Positions 5,400-8,572 of a stretch of DNA of 8,572 bases are shown here, in pieces. Under the pieces are notes generated by a model that saw only the letters and a list, made by a program, of their open reading frames with translations, made no database searches and was not told the DNA's origin. The position numbers were made by a program, and so were the translations under genes. Source of the DNA: Candidatus Bathyarchaeota archaeon RBG_13_52_12 (GTDB taxonomy: Archaea > Thermoproteota > Bathyarchaeia > TCS64); assembly GCA_001774245.1 (NCBI GenBank), contig MEZF01000077.1, positions 16,780 through 25,351 of the forward strand, read 5' to 3'. How positions within the stretch are numbered: position 1 is the first letter of the stretch; every line of letters begins with the position of its first letter.

Positions 5400-5774
5400 T
5401 TGAGCGAGTTCACTACAAAATCCTTCAATGGATTCATAGCCCAGGGGAAGCTCATGGGCAACAGGTGCAAAAAATGCGAAGCGCTCCACATACCGCCGAG
5501 GCAAATATGCTCCAAGTGTGGTTCACAGCAACTTGAATGGTACGAGTTCAGGGGGGATGGAGCCCTAGCGGCAGTCACGGTCAACAGGACACCCTCAAGC
5601 GGCTTCAAAGGACGGTGCCCTTACTCTGTCGGAATAATAAGACTCGTCGAGGGACCATCAATCTCCGGGCTTATGGCCTTCGATGAACCCGAGAAATTTA
5701 AGGTGGGTACAAGGGTCTCTTTCACCGTTGTGAAGGACGGTGAAAAGTCGATACTCGCCTTTAAGATTATCTAG
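5400..5774 (+). CDS. DUF35 (ChsH2-like) zinc-ribbon/OB-fold acyl-CoA-binding partner of the thiolase
   Basis: A 124-residue protein with an N-terminal rubredoxin-like zinc ribbon (Cys23, Cys26, Cys37, Cys40) followed by an OB fold from about residue 48. The OB fold includes the RGDGALAAVTVN strand pair, RCPYSVGIIRLVEG at 72-85, and the GTRVSFTVVKDG strand at 103-114. Members of this family bridge thiolases and their partners and shape a shared CoA tunnel; in the archaeal thiolase/HMG-CoA synthase complex the DUF35 subunit holds the enzymes together. The gene starts with TTG 5400 behind a strong AGGAGG, 1 nt after the thiolase stop, so the two should be made together and form one complex. The stop TAG at 5772-5774 directly abuts the stop of the convergent dehydrogenase/hydratase gene. 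Confidence 0.9.
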   Translation: MSEFTTKSFNGFIAQGKLMGNRCKKCEALHIPPRQICSKCGSQQLEWYEFRGDGALAAVTVNRTPSSGFKGRCPYSVGIIRLVEGPSISGLMAFDEPEKFKVGTRVSFTVVKDGEKSILAFKII

Positions 5775-7604
5775 TTACTGCTCGCCTGTGAAGGTGGGCT
5801 TCCGCTTCTCCTTGAACGCGGTCATGCCCTCCTTGAAGTCCTTCGTTTCGAAGAGTTTCGAGAACTCCGCGGACTCAGCCTCTAGGTCCTCCTCCTTCAC
5901 GTTTGGATTCGTTAGCTTCTTAACCGCTGCTATAACCGTTGGAGAGAAAGCTACTAGCTTGGCAACGAATTCGTCAATTTTGGCGCTGAACTCCCCTGCA
6001 GGATAGACTCTGTCAACCAGACCGATCTGCCTTGCTTCCTCAGCTGTGATAGTCTCACCGGTCGTGATTAGGAGTTTTGCCCGTTGTTTGCCCACGAGCT
6101 TGGCGAGTATCATCGTTCCTCCCCAGCCCGGGATGATCCCGAGGTTCGCCTCAGTTTGACCTAGCTTTGCATCATCGTTAGCGACCCTGAAATCGCACCA
6201 GGAGGCGAGCTCGCAACCCCCGCCAAGGGCAAACCCGTTAATGGCAGCAATGACAGGTTTCTTCGAGGCCTTGATCTTCTTCATAGCTTTCTTTCCAGCC
6301 TTTGTGTAGTCAAGGGCCTGGGCGGGTGTTAACTTGCTGAATTCAACGATGTCAGCACCTGCAGAGAAGGCCCTCTCACCCGATCCAGTTATCACGATAC
6401 ACCTTATGGAATTGTCCGAGCCAGCATTCTCAACGGCGTTAGCAACGGCGTTGAGCATCTCGGTGCTTATCGAGTTGAGCTTCGAGGGACGGTTTAGAGT
6501 AATCCGTAATACGCCATTCTTCGCCTCAGTCAGGACTGGTTTTTCATCCACACCGACGCCTGACTCGAGACGAGACTTGAGCTCAAAAGGCCCCGCAGGT
6601 AGGTTAGCGCCTAGTTTAACAGCTAGGTCGATGGAGGGAGGATCAGCGACCCCCTCGGCAACGAGCCTCTCAGCCTCAGCAATGAAGGGCTTCAGAAGAA
6701 CTATGGGGTCAAAGCCTCTCGCCTGCTCCTCATTCACCTCCGGTTTCCCATAAATGTAGAAGCCCTCGCCAGTCTTCCTACCCAGCTTCCTCTGCGTGAA
6801 GAGATGCTGGATGGGCTTCGCTACCTTATACGCCGAGCCGAGGCTTTCCTCGAAGACTTTGAGAATATTATATGTGATGTCGAGTCCTATGAGATCGGCT
6901 AACATGAATGGGCCCATGGGCATCCCGACCTTGAACTGCATCGCCGCGTCCACCTGCTCTTTTGAGTAGCCCTGCTCGAGGAGCTTCGCGGCCTCGTTAA
7001 GATATGTGATGAGTATGCGATTAACTATGAAACCTGGCGCGTCTCGCCTCACGACGACAGGGGTCTTCCCGAGCCTCTCAGCAAGCCCCTTTATCGTGGC
7101 AATCGTCTCGGACCGGGTCTTATCGCCGGGAATGATCTCAACAAGCTTCATGATTGTAGGGGGGTTAAAGAAGTGCATACCCACGAAGCGACCCGGGTCA
7201 GAGACAACCGTCGCCATCTCTGTGATGCTGAGGCTACTCGTGTTCGTGGCGAGGATCGCGTCAAGCCTCGTGTGCTGAGCCACCTCACTCCACACGGCGT
7301 GCTTAACTTCCATCCTCTCGGGAACGGCCTCTATAACGACGTCCGCGTCCTTGACAGCATCAGGGAGGCTGAGAGTCATGTTGATCTTCCCAATGATTGT
7401 GGGTAGATCCTCTTGTTTGAGGCGCCCTCTCTCTACGAGGCGCCCTAGATTTTTATTGATCCCAGCCTTCGCTCCGTCGAGAAAGCTTTGCTCTATGTCC
7501 CTGACAGTGACACTGATGCCTGCCTGTGCGGCTATCTGGGCGATGCCGTGCCCCATTACACCAGCTCCAAGAATAGCGATCCTTCTGACCTCTTCAGGCT
7601 TCAT
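5775..7604 (-). CDS. Fused 3-hydroxyacyl-CoA dehydrogenase / enoyl-CoA hydratase
   Basis: A 609-residue cytosolic bifunctional enzyme that hydrates trans-2-enoyl-CoA and oxidises the (S)-3-hydroxyacyl-CoA with NAD+. Residues 1-185 are the Rossmann domain: GAGVMGHG at 13-20, NTSS at 121-124, catalytic His144 in MHFFNPP, and Glu156. Residues 186-285 are the first C-terminal helical domain, with Asn195 in GFIVNR. A second, shorter copy of that domain spans about 298-345 (DLAVKLGANLPAGPFEL). The crotonase domain runs from about 357: SAGAD at 414-418, NGFALGGGCELA at 456-467 with Glu465, and TEANLGIIPGWGG at 484-496 with Glu485. Both hydratase glutamates are present. The order is the reverse of bacterial FadB and matches archaeal fusions such as the crotonyl-CoA hydratase/3-hydroxybutyryl-CoA dehydrogenase of Sulfolobales. 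ATG 7604 follows a TATA candidate by about 33 nt. The gene is convergent with the thiolase/DUF35 pair. Confidence 0.95.
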   Translation of the reverse strand: MKPEEVRRIAILGAGVMGHGIAQIAAQAGISVTVRDIEQSFLDGAKAGINKNLGRLVERGRLKQEDLPTIIGKINMTLSLPDAVKDADVVIEAVPERMEVKHAVWSEVAQHTRLDAILATNTSSLSITEMATVVSDPGRFVGMHFFNPPTIMKLVEIIPGDKTRSETIATIKGLAERLGKTPVVVRRDAPGFIVNRILITYLNEAAKLLEQGYSKEQVDAAMQFKVGMPMGPFMLADLIGLDITYNILKVFEESLGSAYKVAKPIQHLFTQRKLGRKTGEGFYIYGKPEVNEEQARGFDPIVLLKPFIAEAERLVAEGVADPPSIDLAVKLGANLPAGPFELKSRLESGVGVDEKPVLTEAKNGVLRITLNRPSKLNSISTEMLNAVANAVENAGSDNSIRCIVITGSGERAFSAGADIVEFSKLTPAQALDYTKAGKKAMKKIKASKKPVIAAINGFALGGGCELASWCDFRVANDDAKLGQTEANLGIIPGWGGTMILAKLVGKQRAKLLITTGETITAEEARQIGLVDRVYPAGEFSAKIDEFVAKLVAFSPTVIAAVKKLTNPNVKEEDLEAESAEFSKLFETKDFKEGMTAFKEKRKPTFTGEQ

Positions 7605-7632
7605 GAATATTCAATCAGACTACGACCAGACG

Positions 7633-7647
7633 CCTTAAAGCGTTTTT
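7633..7647 (-). promoter_or_regulatory. BRE/TATA candidate for the dehydrogenase/hydratase fusion
   Basis: Minus-strand AAAAACG followed by CTTTAAGG is centred about 33 nt before ATG 7604, predicting a leader of only a few bases. No Shine-Dalgarno site is seen. The box lies in the 53-bp gap after the surface-protein gene, so the fusion can be transcribed on its own. Confidence 0.5.
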
Positions 7648-7657
7648 CTGGGGCGCA

Positions 7658-8572
7658 TTATGGGAAAGAGAAGCGTGGTCTACGTCCGAGGATGAAGCCA
7701 ACTGCGAACATGGTAATGATGCCGGTGATGCTAAGAATCAGGAGATCTTCTTTGCTCTTCTGAATTTGCTCCTTGAGCTGAGTGATGTTTCTCTCCTGAA
7801 GATTGTTTAAGTAGAGAACTGTTTCATAGTCGCTTTCCAGCAGTTTGTGGTTTGCGTCTAGGGTCGCGTAGTCCTTCTTTAGCTTCAGATACTCATCCGC
7901 GGCCTGTCCCGTAGAGTTGAGGTTGTAGAAAAGAAGGGAGACAAGGTTCGGCTGTTCAAATTGGTAGTAGTTCTGTATCAGTTCGAGGGCGTTCACGTAG
8001 TCGCCCCTCTTTATGGTAGAGTTGAGGTTATCGAGTAACTTAGTGTAGTAGTCTTTCCCGATCTGTACTTGCTCGCTGTTGATGTTATTTAATTGCCCTA
8101 CCTCTCCCTTTATGTCGAAGAATTTACCATTGATGAACTCCTGTTTCACGAAGTCGATAATATAGTAGTCGTTCCTCTGAGTCTTGACTCGGTCACCTAA
8201 GTTAAGTTTGTATTCCCCATCTTTATCCGAGTAAGTCTGGGCGAAAACGTTAACCCTGAAGTACAAGACGAGGTTCTCATCGGGTCTCACTCCGAAGACC
8301 TCGTACCCTTTAGTCAGATTGTATGTAAATGTATACTTCAGCGTCCCGTTGATGTGCGGAATTGTAATGGAGTAGTAGTTATCGATCTGCGTGTTATTTA
8401 GAGAAGTGATGTAGCTGACAGACTGCCCGCCATAGTATAGCCTCCCCTGCTTACGCAGCTCGAAAAGGGTTTCTACGGTGAAGTTCCCGGAGTACTTCAC
8501 GGTAGGGTCCGACGCGTTTACTACCTGTCCCTTCTGGACGCTCACACCCAGGTTCTGAATCTCCACGCGGAA
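7658..8572 (-). CDS. Membrane-anchored surface protein, C-terminal part, cut by window edge
   Basis: The frame is open to the right edge (304 codons, reading FRVEIQN at the edge), so the N-terminus with any signal peptide lies outside. The visible part is beta-rich and Tyr/Asn-rich over roughly the first 160 residues, followed by helical repeats and a likely coiled coil (EYLKLKKDY to the KEQIQKSKED region). A single hydrophobic segment of about 20 residues (LLILSITG...GFILG) and the basic tail RRPRFSFP end it. This predicts a large outside domain, one C-terminal helix and a short cytosolic tail. Eight N-x-S/T sequons are seen before the helix (NAS, NFT, NNT, NGT, NLT, NST twice, NIT), fitting N-glycosylation outside the cell. 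No enzyme motif is visible. It resembles archaeal S-layer-associated or secreted structural proteins in style only, and the family is not recognised. It shares its strand with the downstream fusion gene but probably not its function. Confidence 0.7.
   Translation of the reverse strand, partial: FRVEIQNLGVSVQKGQVVNASDPTVKYSGNFTVETLFELRKQGRLYYGGQSVSYITSLNNTQIDNYYSITIPHINGTLKYTFTYNLTKGYEVFGVRPDENLVLYFRVNVFAQTYSDKDGEYKLNLGDRVKTQRNDYYIIDFVKQEFINGKFFDIKGEVGQLNNINSEQVQIGKDYYTKLLDNLNSTIKRGDYVNALELIQNYYQFEQPNLVSLLFYNLNSTGQAADEYLKLKKDYATLDANHKLLESDYETVLYLNNLQERNITQLKEQIQKSKEDLLILSITGIITMFAVGFILGRRPRFSFP

Noticed and set aside
6334..6753. 139-codon plus-strand frame inside the dehydrogenase/hydratase gene
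   Set aside because: Ser/Ala-rich antisense shadow of a well-supported gene; no motif.

Overview
The window looks archaeal. It has TATA-like elements 26-38 nt upstream of several starts, some so close to the start that the mRNA would be leaderless. It also carries a thiolase paired with a DUF35 zinc-ribbon/OB-fold protein, a beta-oxidation multifunctional enzyme with the dehydrogenase domain before the hydratase domain, a stand-alone Lrp/AsnC ligand-binding domain, and a sequon-rich surface protein with a C-terminal membrane anchor. Most genes read by hand use AGA/AGG for arginine, as is common in TACK-type archaea (Thermoproteota, Bathyarchaeia, Caldarchaeia). I cannot place it more precisely. 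No RNA gene, CRISPR array, insertion sequence or phage gene is visible.

Layout, left to right. 1-531 (-) is the first 177 codons of a methylmalonate-semialdehyde dehydrogenase that runs off the left edge. 532-803 is non-coding with a possible terminator. 804-1727 (-) is a metallo-beta-lactamase-fold hydrolase, preceded by a zinc-ribbon membrane protein at 1753-2382 (-), and the two may be one transcript. 2383-2480 is a compact divergent promoter. 2481-2702 (+) is a small two-helix membrane protein and 2786-3727 (+) a GalE-like sugar-nucleotide epimerase/dehydratase. 3743-3973 (-) is the stand-alone AsnC/RAM domain. A 177-bp divergent regulatory region follows, with a palindrome next to a TATA candidate. 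4151-5398 (+) is an SCP2-type thiolase and 5400-5774 (+) its DUF35 partner. 5775-7604 (-) is the fused 3-hydroxyacyl-CoA dehydrogenase/enoyl-CoA hydratase, whose stop codon abuts that of DUF35. 7658-8572 (-) is the C-terminal part of a membrane-anchored surface protein.

The metabolic theme is acyl-CoA chemistry. The fused enzyme can hydrate enoyl-CoA and oxidise 3-hydroxyacyl-CoA, and the thiolase/DUF35 pair can cleave (or form) the 3-ketoacyl-CoA. Together they cover the last three steps of a beta-oxidation spiral or their reverse. Methylmalonate-semialdehyde dehydrogenase would feed or drain propionyl/acetyl-CoA, but its CGN-rich arginine codons differ strongly from its neighbours and suggest separate acquisition. 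No acyl-CoA ligase or acyl-CoA dehydrogenase is in view. I do not see a clearly new multi-gene system. The best leads are the divergent RAM/thiolase control region, the abutting convergent stops, the zinc-ribbon membrane protein/MBL pair and the uncharacterised surface protein.
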